Positions 54,627 through 63,804 of a stretch of DNA of 64,000 nt are shown here, piece by piece. Origin of the DNA: Deltaproteobacteria bacterium. GTDB lineage: Bacteria; UBA10199; JADGCS01. Both the position numbers and the translations under genes were made by a program. The notes beneath the pieces are model-generated. The model was not told where the DNA came from and made no database searches. It saw only the letters and a list, made by a program, of their open reading frames with translations. Position 1 is the first letter of the stretch. Every line of letters starts with the position of its first letter. The stretch spans positions 124,001 through 188,000 of the forward strand of contig JACKPK010000001.1 of the NCBI GenBank assembly GCA_024233595.1. The letters run 5' to 3'.

Positions 54627-55658
54627 ATGTTTGAGCAATTACCAGAACCACCCCGTCCGGTTTTTAACAAAACTGAAAAACGAGAACGCAACCATCAGTT
54701 TGCCAAGGTGCTGAACTACTTTGTTCTTGGCTATAATATTTTACACAAATTGATCATGCCCCTTTATGTGGGTTGGACGCGTAAATCGGTGGACCCGACT
54801 GGCACCGATGTCGACTTTTGGTGGCTCTTTCATGTCCTCATTGCTGTATTATTAAACCGTAAAAAATGGGATGACGCCCTGCTACGCTTTACCTGCGTGG
54901 TGGGCATTGGTTCGTCTTTTTACCAATTGGTCTTCAGCATGTACGAGTTCCACACGCGTGTCATGTCCTATTGGCTAACGGCTGGGGCAACTCTTTCTGT
55001 TGTGATTTTTATCTTATCGATTTCAAAAATACGCCATGGCGTAAAAAAAGAAACGGCTCTCATTGTCGCTGGTATTTTGGCCGGGCTCACCTTGCAATTT
55101 TTTCTGTTATCGCGCCAAGAGATCAACCGTTGGGACAACTGGCGCGAAGCCCACAAAGCTGAAGCTGATCCTGCCACAATTGTTTTACAAGACAGCTCAA
55201 GCTGCGGTGGCAGTGGTTTTTCTTTTGTGAATCAAGGCGGACAGCTCACTGTGCCCCAAACAGAAACCATTCAAAAGATCACCATCGAAACCTGCGGTCT
55301 TAGCCCCAAATTGGCTTATTTTGATGCGAGCAAGGGTTTGGATTTTTCTAACAACACCAATGTCTACATGAACATCAAAGTCAGTCGCTTGCAGAAGAAC
55401 CTTTGGAAGTCTTTTAAAAACATCCCCCTGAGACCACACACGGCCTTTCATTTTTCACCAGAAAAAATAAACGCCGAAATCATGGTGCTCTATTCAGACG
55501 CTCATCCCGAAATGGGACTGTTATTGCTTTTGCCTACCCCGCACTCTTTAGATGAGTTTGTGCAAAACCAACAAATCACAGAGCCCTATGTTGTGGTGGA
55601 TCGATTGGGAATCTTTGGCGCTAAAAGCACGCCAAACGAAGAAGCCAGCAAAGAGTAA
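54627..55658 (+). CDS. Unknown membrane protein with extracytoplasmic domain
   Basis: This 343-residue protein is not recognised. It has about four to five hydrophobic segments within the first 165 residues (including VLNYFVLGYNILHKLIMPLY, WLLFHVLIAVLL, and SYWLTAGATLSVVIFILSI) and a soluble C-terminal half of about 180 residues. That half has a Cys-containing SSSCGGSGF region and a beta-rich look. It lies in the same direction as the cbb3 genes but after a 90-base gap, and is convergent with fliR, two bases away. No function is proposed. Confidence 0.72.
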   Translation: MFEQLPEPPRPVFNKTEKRERNHQFAKVLNYFVLGYNILHKLIMPLYVGWTRKSVDPTGTDVDFWWLFHVLIAVLLNRKKWDDALLRFTCVVGIGSSFYQLVFSMYEFHTRVMSYWLTAGATLSVVIFILSISKIRHGVKKETALIVAGILAGLTLQFFLLSRQEINRWDNWREAHKAEADPATIVLQDSSSCGGSGFSFVNQGGQLTVPQTETIQKITIETCGLSPKLAYFDASKGLDFSNNTNVYMNIKVSRLQKNLWKSFKNIPLRPHTAFHFSPEKINAEIMVLYSDAHPEMGLLLLLPTPHSLDEFVQNQQITEPYVVVDRLGIFGAKSTPNEEASKE

Positions 55659-55660
55659 AG

Positions 55661-56476
55661 CTAGCCCGCAAAATAAATAATGATGCGCCTGACGTTTTCG
55701 TTCATGACGCCAAAGAAGTCTTTCATTTCGGTGACAATCACAAACACCGAAACATAAACCATGATAGACCCCACATAGCCTTTGAGCATAAAGCCGATTT
55801 CAAAAACAGGAATCTGAGGCGCCATTTTGTTTGCAATGCCAAGAACCATGTCTGTTAAAAAAATCGCAATCAAAACGGGTGCCGCAAGCTGCATGCCGAT
55901 GATCAGGACATCAGCCGACATGCGGATGATGATTTTTAAAAACGGCGAAATGCCGGGCTCAATACTAGGAATACTGTACACCGGCACAATCTGAAAGCTT
56001 TCGAAAAAAGCGCTTAAAAAGGTGATGTGACCACCCATGTAAAGAAAAAATGCCAAGCCTAACCAATACTGAAACAATCCAAAAATAGAGACTTGTCCCA
56101 ATGATGGCAAAAAGATTTGCGCGTTGGCAGAACCACGCTGGCTATCGACAATACGGCCACCAGCCTCAATGGCGTAGAAACACATCACAGCCACAAAACC
56201 AATCGCCAGTCCAAAAAAGATTTCTTTAAAAAACAAAACAATGATGAGCCCGTAATCGTCTGGCATGTTTTGGTTTAATTGATCGCCTATGAGGTAATAG
56301 ACAAAGCCAGACAAAACAAAACTGGTGAGCAAGCGAATGCGGCCAGGAATACCACGACCACCAATGAAAGGCGTGAGGATGAGCATCACGAAGACACGCG
56401 TGAAAATCAGCCCCCAGCTAATCAGGAAGGTGTAAAAATCAACTGTGATGCCTAGTTTTTCGATAAAGGGCTGCAA
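55661..56476 (-). CDS. fliR: Type III export apparatus protein FliR/SctT
   Basis: The 271-residue membrane protein has about seven hydrophobic segments. KEIFFGLAIGFVAVMCFYAI with AGGRIVDSQRGSANA, then FLYMGGHITFLSAFFESFQI, define the family. The DSQRGS form is closer to SctT than to most FliR sequences, which have a Gly-Met pattern. It is part of the export gate with the P and Q proteins. Last gene of the cluster in this direction. Confidence 0.9.
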   Translation of the reverse strand: MQPFIEKLGITVDFYTFLISWGLIFTRVFVMLILTPFIGGRGIPGRIRLLTSFVLSGFVYYLIGDQLNQNMPDDYGLIIVLFFKEIFFGLAIGFVAVMCFYAIEAGGRIVDSQRGSANAQIFLPSLGQVSIFGLFQYWLGLAFFLYMGGHITFLSAFFESFQIVPVYSIPSIEPGISPFLKIIIRMSADVLIIGMQLAAPVLIAIFLTDMVLGIANKMAPQIPVFEIGFMLKGYVGSIMVYVSVFVIVTEMKDFFGVMNENVRRIIIYFAG

Positions 56477-56484
56477 ATAAACAC

Positions 56485-56751
56485 CTACCCAATGTAGTCG
56501 CTAAAGCTTCCTAGGAGCGAGGACGCGTACTCAATGAGCAAGGCAAAACCAACCTGACCCAGCAAGGCAAGCACCAAGATGATGCACACAAGCTTAGGCA
56601 CAAAAGTAAGCGTTTGTTCCTGCACCTGAGTGGTGGCTTGAATAATACTGACCGTGAGTCCCACAACCAACGCTGTGATCACGGGTGGTGCCGAAAGAAT
56701 CAACACCAAATACAAACCTTGCTTAGCGACCGAGACAATATATGTATCCAT
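56485..56751 (-). CDS. fliQ: Type III export apparatus protein FliQ/SctS
   Basis: The 88-residue protein has two membrane helices and the FliQ/SctS core: LILSAPPVITALVVGLTVSI, IQATTQVQEQTLTFVPKLV. FVPK is the flagellar form, while SAPPVI is seen mostly in Sct members, so the type is not decided by this gene. It lies between the P and R genes with short gaps. Confidence 0.92.
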   Translation of the reverse strand: MDTYIVSVAKQGLYLVLILSAPPVITALVVGLTVSIIQATTQVQEQTLTFVPKLVCIILVLALLGQVGFALLIEYASSLLGSFSDYIG

Positions 56752-56776
56752 AATTTTTCCTTTTGTAAGGCAAAGC

Positions 56777-57544
56777 TTAAACGTAGGCTTTGACCAAACC
56801 TTCTGTGATCAAATACCAGCCATCCGCCAACACAAAGAGCAAAAGCTTAAGTGGTAACGATACCGTGATGGGCGAAACCTGAAACATACCCAGCGATAGC
56901 AAAATATTGGAAACCACCATGTCGATGATCAAAAAGGGCAAAAAGATAATGAACCCGATTTGAAATGCCTCAGTGAGCTCACTGACCACAAAGGCTGGGA
57001 TGAGCACCATAAAATCGTACTGCTCCAATCCCCCTAAGATGTCGTTGATTTTAAGTTTGCGACCAATGTCGTAAAAGAGTTTGCGTTCACGCGGGTTGGC
57101 GTGTCGTTTTAAAAATTCGCGCACGGGCTCTTTGCCAGCATCAATGGCCTCTTTAAGAACATCTATTGATTGCATCGAAATCACTTCTGAGGGCCCGTTT
57201 GATTGAATCACCGTGCGTGAGGCATCGTAGGCTTTTTGTCCCACCGGAATCATCACATACACTGTGAGAATAAGAGCAAGGCCTGTCACAATTGGGTTGG
57301 GAGGAATTTGTTGCGTGCCAATGGCTTGTCGAATGAGTGAAAGCACCACCGCAATTTTAACAAATGATGTGGTCATCATTAAAATAAAAGGCGCTAGCGA
57401 CATGAGAAACAAAACAAAGATCACCAAGACAGGCTTGGAAATCGGTTCGTCTTGCATATTGGCGCTCAGTTGCGCAAAAACTGGAGAACTTAATAAAGAG
57501 CAAAATAGAAAAACTAAGAGCGATCCCCATTTTTTTCGAATCAT
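56777..57544 (-). CDS. fliP: Type III export apparatus protein FliP/SctR
   Basis: The protein (about 255 residues from ATG 57544; an upstream in-frame start exists) has a signal-like N-terminus and four membrane segments. The family motifs are FVKIAVVLSLIRQAIGTQQI, PPNPIVTGLALILTVYVM, FVVSELTEAFQIGFIIFLPF and LLLFVLADGW. SELTEAFQIGF and SNILLSLGMFQVSPITVSLP are closer to SctR than to flagellar FliP (SELKTAFQIGF, MALGMMMVPP). The start overlaps the fliO stop by four bases (ATGA). Confidence 0.92.
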   Translation of the reverse strand: MIRKKWGSLLVFLFCSLLSSPVFAQLSANMQDEPISKPVLVIFVLFLMSLAPFILMMTTSFVKIAVVLSLIRQAIGTQQIPPNPIVTGLALILTVYVMIPVGQKAYDASRTVIQSNGPSEVISMQSIDVLKEAIDAGKEPVREFLKRHANPRERKLFYDIGRKLKINDILGGLEQYDFMVLIPAFVVSELTEAFQIGFIIFLPFLIIDMVVSNILLSLGMFQVSPITVSLPLKLLLFVLADGWYLITEGLVKAYV

Positions 57545-57825
57545 TGTGAAACCTCCCATTCAGCAAGCTTAGCAACATGATTGTCTGAAATCGCTAAAGC
57601 CACTTTTTTATCTTCGATTTGGACCAGGTACACGGCTTTTCGTGGGGCAATGGATTGTCGGTCTAAAATCTGAATCTTGGAATTGCTATTGCCTTGCGCG
57701 CCCGTTAAACGCGGGATCACATACTTGAGAACCAAGAAAGCCCCCACAATGATCACAATCATCACAATGGATGTGATCGCAAAATTCCAGCCGTATGATA
57801 AATCACTTGCCGCTGCTAATAGCAT
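57541..57825 (-). CDS. fliO: FliO-like flagellar assembly protein
   Basis: The 94-residue protein has one N-terminal membrane segment (AITSIVMIVIIVGAFLVLKY) followed by a small domain with ILDRQSIAPRKAVYLVQIED, the FliO pattern. FliO stabilises FliP during assembly of the flagellar gate and is usually missing from non-flagellar T3SS. Its presence next to Sct-like components is therefore a point of interest. It overlaps fliP by four bases. Confidence 0.8.
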   Translation of the reverse strand: MLLAAASDLSYGWNFAITSIVMIVIIVGAFLVLKYVIPRLTGAQGNSNSKIQILDRQSIAPRKAVYLVQIEDKKVALAISDNHVAKLAEWEVSQ

Positions 57826-57833
57826 GATGCCCC

Positions 57834-58319
57834 TTACTTAACCAACTTGATGACCTTGGCGCCCAACTTGCCATCAACAACCACAAGCTCTGCCTTGGCA
57901 ATCAATTTGCCATTGGCCACAAGATCAATGGGGTCTTGCGGCAATTTATCAAATTCCATGATCTCGCCTGAACGCACACCCAAAATGTCTTTGAGCTTGA
58001 GCGATTTTTTAGCCACAACCGCAGCCAAATGCACAGGCAAGTCCTGAGACAAACCCTTGGCATAACCTGACAAGTCTTCGGGCTCTGGTTCGGGACGCGC
58101 TTTGCTTTCTTTGACTTCTGGTGCAGGCGCAGCTGGCTTTTTAACAGGCGCATCAGCTTGTGCGGCTGGTGCCGGTGGCTCTTGCGATTCTTGCGCTGCA
58201 GGAACAGGATCCTTAGGTGGCAAAGGCTTTTTGTTTTTGACGACTTCACCAGGACCATTCACGTCTTCTGGGTCCAATCCCAATTCTCTGATTAAATCTT
58301 CGTCGAATACGTCATTCAT
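57834..58319 (-). CDS. fliN: FliN/SctQ C-terminal (SpoA domain) protein
   Basis: The 161-residue protein has a Pro/Ala/Lys-rich N-terminal half and a C-terminal SpoA domain (about 85-161) with EIMEFDKLPQDPIDLVANGK and LIAKAELVVVDGKLGAKVIK, which fits FliN. FliN forms the C-ring bottom and binds FliH. The Pro/Ala-rich extension is typical of deltaproteobacterial FliN. It follows the FliM-like gene by 12 bases. Confidence 0.88.
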   Translation of the reverse strand: MNDVFDEDLIRELGLDPEDVNGPGEVVKNKKPLPPKDPVPAAQESQEPPAPAAQADAPVKKPAAPAPEVKESKARPEPEPEDLSGYAKGLSQDLPVHLAAVVAKKSLKLKDILGVRSGEIMEFDKLPQDPIDLVANGKLIAKAELVVVDGKLGAKVIKLVK

Positions 58320-58331
58320 AGATTCATCTCC

Positions 58332-59252
58332 TTATAGGGCCGAAGTGACCTTGCCCTTCCATCCTGTGTTTGTTTGTTCAATATTAAGACCAAATCCCTG
58401 GCGCTCATTCGGGTCGTTCATAACCAACTCTGCTTTCCCTTGCCAGCCTTTGTGATCCGCCGAACGCTTAAGATGACCTTCATCAAAAAGGATGACATCA
58501 CCTTCTTCTAGATCAAAAAAATCCTCTGGTGCCATGGTGGCCTCGGCGACTTCTAAACTAAAATCCGCTTCTAGGTTGCCAAATTGTTTTAAACGATTTT
58601 CTTTAAGAGCTTCTTGGTAATCGTTGGCCGCAAATTGCGAAAGGCTAGCCACTGGTAAGATTAATCTTAAAAAGAAATCACGCCCAAATAATTTGAGCAT
58701 AACCGTGTAAACACCAAATTGCTCATTGTCTTTATAGCGCTCGTGCAAGGACTTTGGGTTTTTAAAAAGATCTTCAAATTGTAACGAGAAGTTTTTGTGC
58801 GAAATGTTTTGTGAAATCTGATCCAGAATAGAAACCAGCAAATACTGCACAACAGCTTCTTCCATGCTGCTCAAGGGCTTAAGCTGTAAATCAGATATTT
58901 TTTTAGGGTCGATGATTTCTCCGGAAACCACCTGATGAGCCAGAGCTTTGGCCAACAAGGAATCAAAGGTTAGCAAAGCCTGCCCACAATGCGGGTCTAT
59001 GCGCAAAACAGAAATGAGTGAATCTTTAGGCAAGGAGCCCGCCAGCTCTTCGGATGTGCGCGCTTCAAAATGAGTGATGCTCAACTGACTTTGTTGTTGG
59101 CATATTTTATCGAGCGGCTCAGTGAGGATCTCAAAAAAACGGCTTTGTTTTTCAAAAAAGAAAAAGGTCTTTAATAATTTTTGATAAAGGGCAGCTTCGG
59201 CGCGTGTGTAATGCGTGAGCTCGTTAAATGGAAAATTTTGAATTTCTGCCAT
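58332..59252 (-). CDS. FliM/SctQ-like C-ring protein
   Basis: The 306-residue protein starts FPFNELTHYTRAEAALYQKL and ends with a SpoA-type domain (DLEEGDVILFDEGHLKRSA... to the end, about 240-306). The FliM N-terminal CheY-binding motif and the typical flagellar middle domain signature (GGxG) are not visible. The start and domain order recall SctQ of T3SS. It is next to fliN and the FliK-like gene, matching the position of fliM/sctQ. I am sure of the SpoA domain, less sure of FliM versus SctQ. Confidence 0.72.
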   Translation of the reverse strand: MAEIQNFPFNELTHYTRAEAALYQKLLKTFFFFEKQSRFFEILTEPLDKICQQQSQLSITHFEARTSEELAGSLPKDSLISVLRIDPHCGQALLTFDSLLAKALAHQVVSGEIIDPKKISDLQLKPLSSMEEAVVQYLLVSILDQISQNISHKNFSLQFEDLFKNPKSLHERYKDNEQFGVYTVMLKLFGRDFFLRLILPVASLSQFAANDYQEALKENRLKQFGNLEADFSLEVAEATMAPEDFFDLEEGDVILFDEGHLKRSADHKGWQGKAELVMNDPNERQGFGLNIEQTNTGWKGKVTSAL

Positions 59253-59269
59253 GTCACTTTCCTAAAATC

Positions 59270-60223
59270 TTAAACCACATCGATGCGCAGCACTTTGATT
59301 CCCTTTTTCTTTAACCGCATGTGAACCAAAGGCCTTTGTTTTAAAAACGTGCTTTTAACCGCACGATTAGGGCAAAAAAAGCGCAGCACAACACCGTCTT
59401 TGGTGCGTTCGGTTGCCACTTTGAGCCCGTCAAAATACTCATCACTCAATTGCACAACAAACTCTTCTTGACCAGAATCATTCAAACCAAATTCCACCGA
59501 CGTGATGATTTCGCTCAGGTCTTGTTCGCTAAAATCACGCGCGTTGCGATCAAACCCCTGGGCGCCAGAACCAAGGCGCTCTCGAATCGCCTTCACGGTG
59601 GCCTTTTTAAAGTCGTTTAGAGACTGACCTTTTTGCTGGTTCTGAGAGGAATCGCGCTCTTTTCCCAAATGACTTTGGCCTTCGCCTGCCGAACCATCGG
59701 AACCCGCAAAGCCTCCCGAGGAAGAACCACCATCGCCTTCTGATTTTTCGGCAACACGGCGGTAGCCTTCGTTCGAAATCTCGCCTTCTTTACGCGATGT
59801 TTCGCCCTTTTCGCTGGTTTTAGCCTTAGAAGTCGATTCTGATTTATCGTCTAAACGCTCTTCGTATTTTTGATTGTCTTCTTTTAAAAACTCTTGTTCT
59901 TCTTGATGATGCTCTTCCTGATGTCTGACTTGATCAACATGCGCTTGGTCTAATTCTTTATTTTTATCCTTAGCAACACCAATGATTTTATCGAGCAAAC
60001 CTTGTTTTTCTTCTTTGCTCTTTTTGCTGTCTTTTAATTGCTTGGCAAACTGTGATTGTGATTTTTGCACTTCGTCTGCGGTTTTCTCAGAAAGCTTGGC
60101 TTCAAAAGTCCGCATGGGCTCACGCTCTGCCTTAAGGCGATTCTGCCTTTTGGCTTCCTGACGGCGTTCATCAACACGCCGTTCTTCATCGCGTTCGCTT
60201 CGGTTGTCGTTATTGATTGTCAT
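59270..60223 (-). CDS. FliK/SctP-like hook- or needle-length protein
   Basis: This 317-residue protein is extremely charged and repetitive in its first 190 residues (Glu, Lys, Arg, Gln, with Ser/Gly-rich GDGGSSSGGFAGSDGSAGEG). A small conserved C-terminal domain (about 215-317) contains FVVQLSDEYFDGLKVATERT and LVHMRLKKKGIKVLRIDVV, a FliK/SctP-type pattern. It determines hook or needle length and switches export substrate. The position between the J and M genes fits. Confidence 0.7.
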   Translation of the reverse strand: MTINNDNRSERDEERRVDERRQEAKRQNRLKAEREPMRTFEAKLSEKTADEVQKSQSQFAKQLKDSKKSKEEKQGLLDKIIGVAKDKNKELDQAHVDQVRHQEEHHQEEQEFLKEDNQKYEERLDDKSESTSKAKTSEKGETSRKEGEISNEGYRRVAEKSEGDGGSSSGGFAGSDGSAGEGQSHLGKERDSSQNQQKGQSLNDFKKATVKAIRERLGSGAQGFDRNARDFSEQDLSEIITSVEFGLNDSGQEEFVVQLSDEYFDGLKVATERTKDGVVLRFFCPNRAVKSTFLKQRPLVHMRLKKKGIKVLRIDVV

Positions 60224-60226
60224 AAA

Positions 60227-60727
60227 CTATTGGTTTGCCTTGTTCATCTGATGAATGACATTGCCAAGCTCATTCATCTGTTTGTTTTCTTCCATGCTAA
60301 GCTGCCGTTGCATTTTTTTATGCCAAAGCTCCTTGTGCTTTTCCATCACGTTCATTTCTTGTGCCGCAATCACATATTCTCGGCGGCAGCGCTGCACATG
60401 CTTTTCGGCGCGCTTGATCTCTTCTTTTTGCTCTTCAATGCGCTCTTCTAGCTCTTCTAAATCTTCCTTGAGCTTGCGAATAAAATTCAAATGCGTCTGT
60501 GGGTCTTTAACCACGGCATCACCAGTGGCGACTTTTTCGCGCATTTCATTGCGTTCTTCCGCAATGCGTTCTTCGATTTGTTTTTTTTCTTCTTCTAACT
60601 TTTTAAGCTTTTCTTTTTCTTCCTCTAGTTGTTTCAAAGCGCGCGCTAGATTAATCTCGGCCTGCCTTTTGGCGCGTTCTTTGATCACAAGCAAAACTTG
60701 CAAGCGGTATTTTTCTTTTTTGGCCAT
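60227..60727 (-). CDS. FliJ/SctO-like coiled-coil export chaperone
   Basis: The 166-residue protein is almost entirely coiled coil. It starts with EKYRLQVLLVIKERAKRQAE and has long Glu/Lys/Arg heptads through about residue 120. FliJ/SctO form a stalk in the centre of the ATPase hexamer. Sequence alone does not decide between the two. It lies right after the ATPase gene, the expected place. Confidence 0.78.
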   Translation of the reverse strand: MAKKEKYRLQVLLVIKERAKRQAEINLARALKQLEEEKEKLKKLEEEKKQIEERIAEERNEMREKVATGDAVVKDPQTHLNFIRKLKEDLEELEERIEEQKEEIKRAEKHVQRCRREYVIAAQEMNVMEKHKELWHKKMQRQLSMEENKQMNELGNVIHQMNKANQ

Positions 60728-60744
60728 GGCGCTAAAAATTATCC

Positions 60745-62073
60745 TTATTCAAAAAGATCGATCATTTCTTGGACCGAGTCTTGCAACTCTTCTTTTTCGT
60801 CCACTCGTTGTTTTAAAAACTCATTCACAGGCTCAATCATTTCGATCGCGTAATCCACCGCAGGATTGCTACCCGATTCGTAAGCACCAATTAAAATCAA
60901 GTCGCGCTCTTTTTCGTAGTTGGCGACAACCTCTTTGAGTTTACGCGCAGCAAAGTTATGTTCTTCACTGACAATGTTGGTCATGACACGCGAAACTGAT
61001 TCCGAAACATTGATGGCCGGGTAATGCCCTTGATTCGCCAAATCGCGACTCATCACAATGTGACCATCTAAAATGGAACGCACTTCATCGGCCACAGGCT
61101 CGTTCATGTCATCGCCTTCTACCAACACGGTGTAAAACGCGGTGATCGAACCTTTGTCAGAGTTACCTGTGCGCTCCAAAAGTTTAGGCAGAGTCGAAAA
61201 CACTGACGGCGTAAAACCTTGTCGCGCAGGAGGCTCACCAACTGCCAAACCGATTTCACGCAGAGCTCTGGCAAAACGTGTGACCGAATCCATCATCAAT
61301 AAAACTTTTCTGCCTTGATCACGAAAATACTCTGCAATGGCTGTTGCCACATAAGCCGCTTTGGCACGCACCAAAGAAGGCTGATCTGAGGTTGAGCAAA
61401 TCACCACACTGCGCTGCAAACCTTCTTCGCCAAGATCATGCTCAATGAAATCACGCAGCTCTCGTCCCCGTTCACCCACCAGACAGATCACGTTGATTTC
61501 GGCTTCGGTGTTTCGCGCAATCATGCCCATTAAGGTTGATTTACCAACACCGGCTGCCGCAAAGATCCCCACACGCTGACCTTCGCCCGTTGTGAGCATG
61601 GCATCAATGGCTTTGACACCAACCGAAATCGGCTGTGTGATGCGTCGTCTTTTTAAAGGATCCGGTGGCGTGTTGTTCACCGGGTAATAATCGTCGGGCT
61701 CAATAGGCCCTTTGGTGTCGACATCAACTGGATCACCAAGACCATCTAGAACACGGCCGCGCAATTTATCGCCAACAGGAACGCGCAGACAATCGCCGGT
61801 TGGCAAAACATCGTTACCGGGACCAATGCCTTCTAAATCGCCAAGTGGCATGAGCAAAACGTCTTTGTCTTTAAAGCCAACAACTTCAGCTTTGATGGTT
61901 TTATTAAGATTTTGAATTTGAATGAAACAAAGCTCGCCCACTCGCACATTGGGAACAACGGCTTTGACAATGAGGCCTGTGAGTTCTTTGACCTTTCCCT
62001 TCACGCGATAAACCGGTGCCCTACGAATAGCCTCGCGCTGCTTCGAAAAATTGATTTCGGGAAAGCTGATCAC
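60745..62073 (-). CDS. fliI: Type III export ATPase FliI/SctN
   Basis: The 442-residue ATPase has Walker A in GIFAAAGVGKSTLMG (about 170-183), the DEAD-like Walker B in RKVLLMMDSVTRFARA, and GQGFTPSVFSTLPKLLER-type C-terminal sequence. TSDQPSLVRAKAAYVATAIA and TPSVF are closer to SctN than to many FliI. The start is GTG and overlaps the fliH stop. It energises substrate unloading and export with the H and J proteins. Confidence 0.93.
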   Translation of the reverse strand: MISFPEINFSKQREAIRRAPVYRVKGKVKELTGLIVKAVVPNVRVGELCFIQIQNLNKTIKAEVVGFKDKDVLLMPLGDLEGIGPGNDVLPTGDCLRVPVGDKLRGRVLDGLGDPVDVDTKGPIEPDDYYPVNNTPPDPLKRRRITQPISVGVKAIDAMLTTGEGQRVGIFAAAGVGKSTLMGMIARNTEAEINVICLVGERGRELRDFIEHDLGEEGLQRSVVICSTSDQPSLVRAKAAYVATAIAEYFRDQGRKVLLMMDSVTRFARALREIGLAVGEPPARQGFTPSVFSTLPKLLERTGNSDKGSITAFYTVLVEGDDMNEPVADEVRSILDGHIVMSRDLANQGHYPAINVSESVSRVMTNIVSEEHNFAARKLKEVVANYEKERDLILIGAYESGSNPAVDYAIEMIEPVNEFLKQRVDEKEELQDSVQEMIDLFE

Positions 62074-62750
62074 GAATGCCCTCCCAATGCTTTTTTAATC
62101 GCTTCCATTTGCACATCAAAATTAGCATCAATGGTGCCAATTTCTGATTCGATCACACAACCATTGGGAGCCACGTTTTCGGAAGGACGAAGTTGAATGG
62201 TTTGAATGGCCTGCAAACCTTGCTGCAAAGCTGACTGACGTTCTTTAAGACGCTGGTAGTCTTCGGGGTTTAAATAGATGATGAGCTCGCTGCCCATAGC
62301 CGCATGCAAAGATTGCCGAATCATACTCAAAAACAAATCATCGTCTTTTTTAAGGCCCTCACCCAAAACCTTGTGAGCGATCTCGTAAACCAAATCCAAG
62401 GCTTCGCCTTCGAGCTGTTTTAAATACTCTTGCTTGTCTTTTTCCCAAGCCACTAGTTTTTGGGTGATCTCAGCATGACCTTCCGCACGGCCTTGCTCAT
62501 AACCTTTTTCTTTGGCTTCTTTGATTTTTTGTTCGACCTTTAAGTAAACCGATTTAGCGTGGTCTAAAATTTTAGCGGCGTCTTTGCGAGCTTCCTCTAA
62601 AATGCTTTTCACTTTGGAACGCGATGCCATTTCTTCTGCCGAAAGAACCTTGCGCGCCTTTTCCATTTCGGGCTTGGGCGCCATATCAAATTGCTCTTCG
62701 AGTTTAAGCGATTCTTCTAGTTTATCTTTTTTAATGACCTTAGAAGCCAT
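62070..62750 (-). CDS. FliH/SctL-like ATPase regulator
   Basis: The 226-residue protein has a charged N-terminal coiled coil (about 30-115; KSKVKSILEEARKDAAKILD, KEAKEKGYEQGRAEGHAEI) and a compact C-terminal domain (about 130-226) similar to FliH/SctL/V-ATPase E subunits (LVYEIAHKVLGEGLKKDD). FliH dimers hold the ATPase to the C-ring. It is 14 bases after the FliG-like gene and overlaps the ATPase gene by four bases. Confidence 0.8.
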   Translation of the reverse strand: MASKVIKKDKLEESLKLEEQFDMAPKPEMEKARKVLSAEEMASRSKVKSILEEARKDAAKILDHAKSVYLKVEQKIKEAKEKGYEQGRAEGHAEITQKLVAWEKDKQEYLKQLEGEALDLVYEIAHKVLGEGLKKDDDLFLSMIRQSLHAAMGSELIIYLNPEDYQRLKERQSALQQGLQAIQTIQLRPSENVAPNGCVIESEIGTIDANFDVQMEAIKKALGGHS

Positions 62751-62764
62751 CCCAACTCCTTCAA

Positions 62765-63703
62765 TTAATTTTGCAACACCGCTGTCATCGCGGCGATCAC
62801 CTCTTCGCGATAAGCTAAAGCACTGGCCTCTGTGTTACTGCCCATTTGCTCCTGAGCCAATTTGCGTAATTGCTTTGCCAAAACCAAAGGGAACATTTTT
62901 TCGATGATGCCCAAGTCTGATTCCTCTTTGGCCAAAATAGATTTAGAAAAAACCACAAAGCCCAGTCCCATCACAAATTCTTTTCCGGACGATTGTTTGT
63001 CCTGAGCATCGGATACATTTTGCTGCGCTAATTTGATGCGCTCTGGTGAAACACGGTCTCCCTTTTTTAAATAATCGGCCACAGCAGAGCGAACCTCGGC
63101 GGGAAAGCGTTTGAGCATGATGCTGCGTGTGCCCTCGGGCAAAGTTCTTAAACCCAAAGACAATTCGCGGTAACCCAAATTTAAAAACACTTGCTGCACT
63201 TTACGCTGCCCAAGCAAAGGCAGGTGATTCATTTCTAGGGTTTCGCCTTTGCGATAAACACGATCGACAGCGAATAGGTTTTCGAAGCGTTGCTGTAACA
63301 TCAGAAGCAAAATGGGACTCACCGAAAAAGTCTTTTTCATTTTGGGCATCTTGGATGAAACCTCTGGAGGCAGGCGATCTAAAATACGTTTGGCGCGATC
63401 AACAGGCAAATAACGCAAAACAATCGCCACCATGGCAGGTGATTCTTTAAGTAAAATCTCGACCAACCAATCGTCATGCACATCGTTTAAATAGGTCTGG
63501 CTTTGACGTTTGACCAAACGCATGAGTTCGCTATGCGCCACCGCTTTGATGTTTTCGTGACTCAAAGAAGCGATCTGATCGTAAAGCTTTTGTAACTGCG
63601 ATTTGAGCTGCGTGTTTAGGTACGAAAAATACTGAACCGCGTTTTGCGGGTGGTCTTTGAGAACCAGTAAAAAGAAGGCTTTGTCACGCAGGGATAAACT
63701 CAT
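62765..63703 (-). CDS. FliG-like protein lacking a recognisable torque domain
   Basis: The 312-residue protein is all-helical. The segment LLKESPAMVAIVLRYLPVDR plus ILDRLPPEVSSKM (about 85-115) resembles the FliG/MgtE-N helical repeat (armadillo-like). The start LKDHPQNAVQYF is a weak echo of the same repeat. The FliG C-terminal charged torque helix and EHPQ/MFVF signatures are not recognisable. It occupies the fliG position. It may act as an adaptor between the basal ring and the C-ring, as in an immotile export system. Confidence 0.6.
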   Translation of the reverse strand: MSLSLRDKAFFLLVLKDHPQNAVQYFSYLNTQLKSQLQKLYDQIASLSHENIKAVAHSELMRLVKRQSQTYLNDVHDDWLVEILLKESPAMVAIVLRYLPVDRAKRILDRLPPEVSSKMPKMKKTFSVSPILLLMLQQRFENLFAVDRVYRKGETLEMNHLPLLGQRKVQQVFLNLGYRELSLGLRTLPEGTRSIMLKRFPAEVRSAVADYLKKGDRVSPERIKLAQQNVSDAQDKQSSGKEFVMGLGFVVFSKSILAKEESDLGIIEKMFPLVLAKQLRKLAQEQMGSNTEASALAYREEVIAAMTAVLQN

Positions 63704-63804
63704 AATTAATTGTTATTCTTAATGAAAACACCAAATAAGTCCATCACTTAATCCACCCCGTGGGGCATTTCTTCGCCCTTTGCAAAAAGACCCGAAAGAG
63801 CGGC

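Noticed and set aside
60255..60938. 227-residue Ser/Cys/Phe-rich frame antisense to the fliJ-like gene
   Set aside because: Low-complexity composition caused by the antisense of a Glu/Lys-rich coiled coil.
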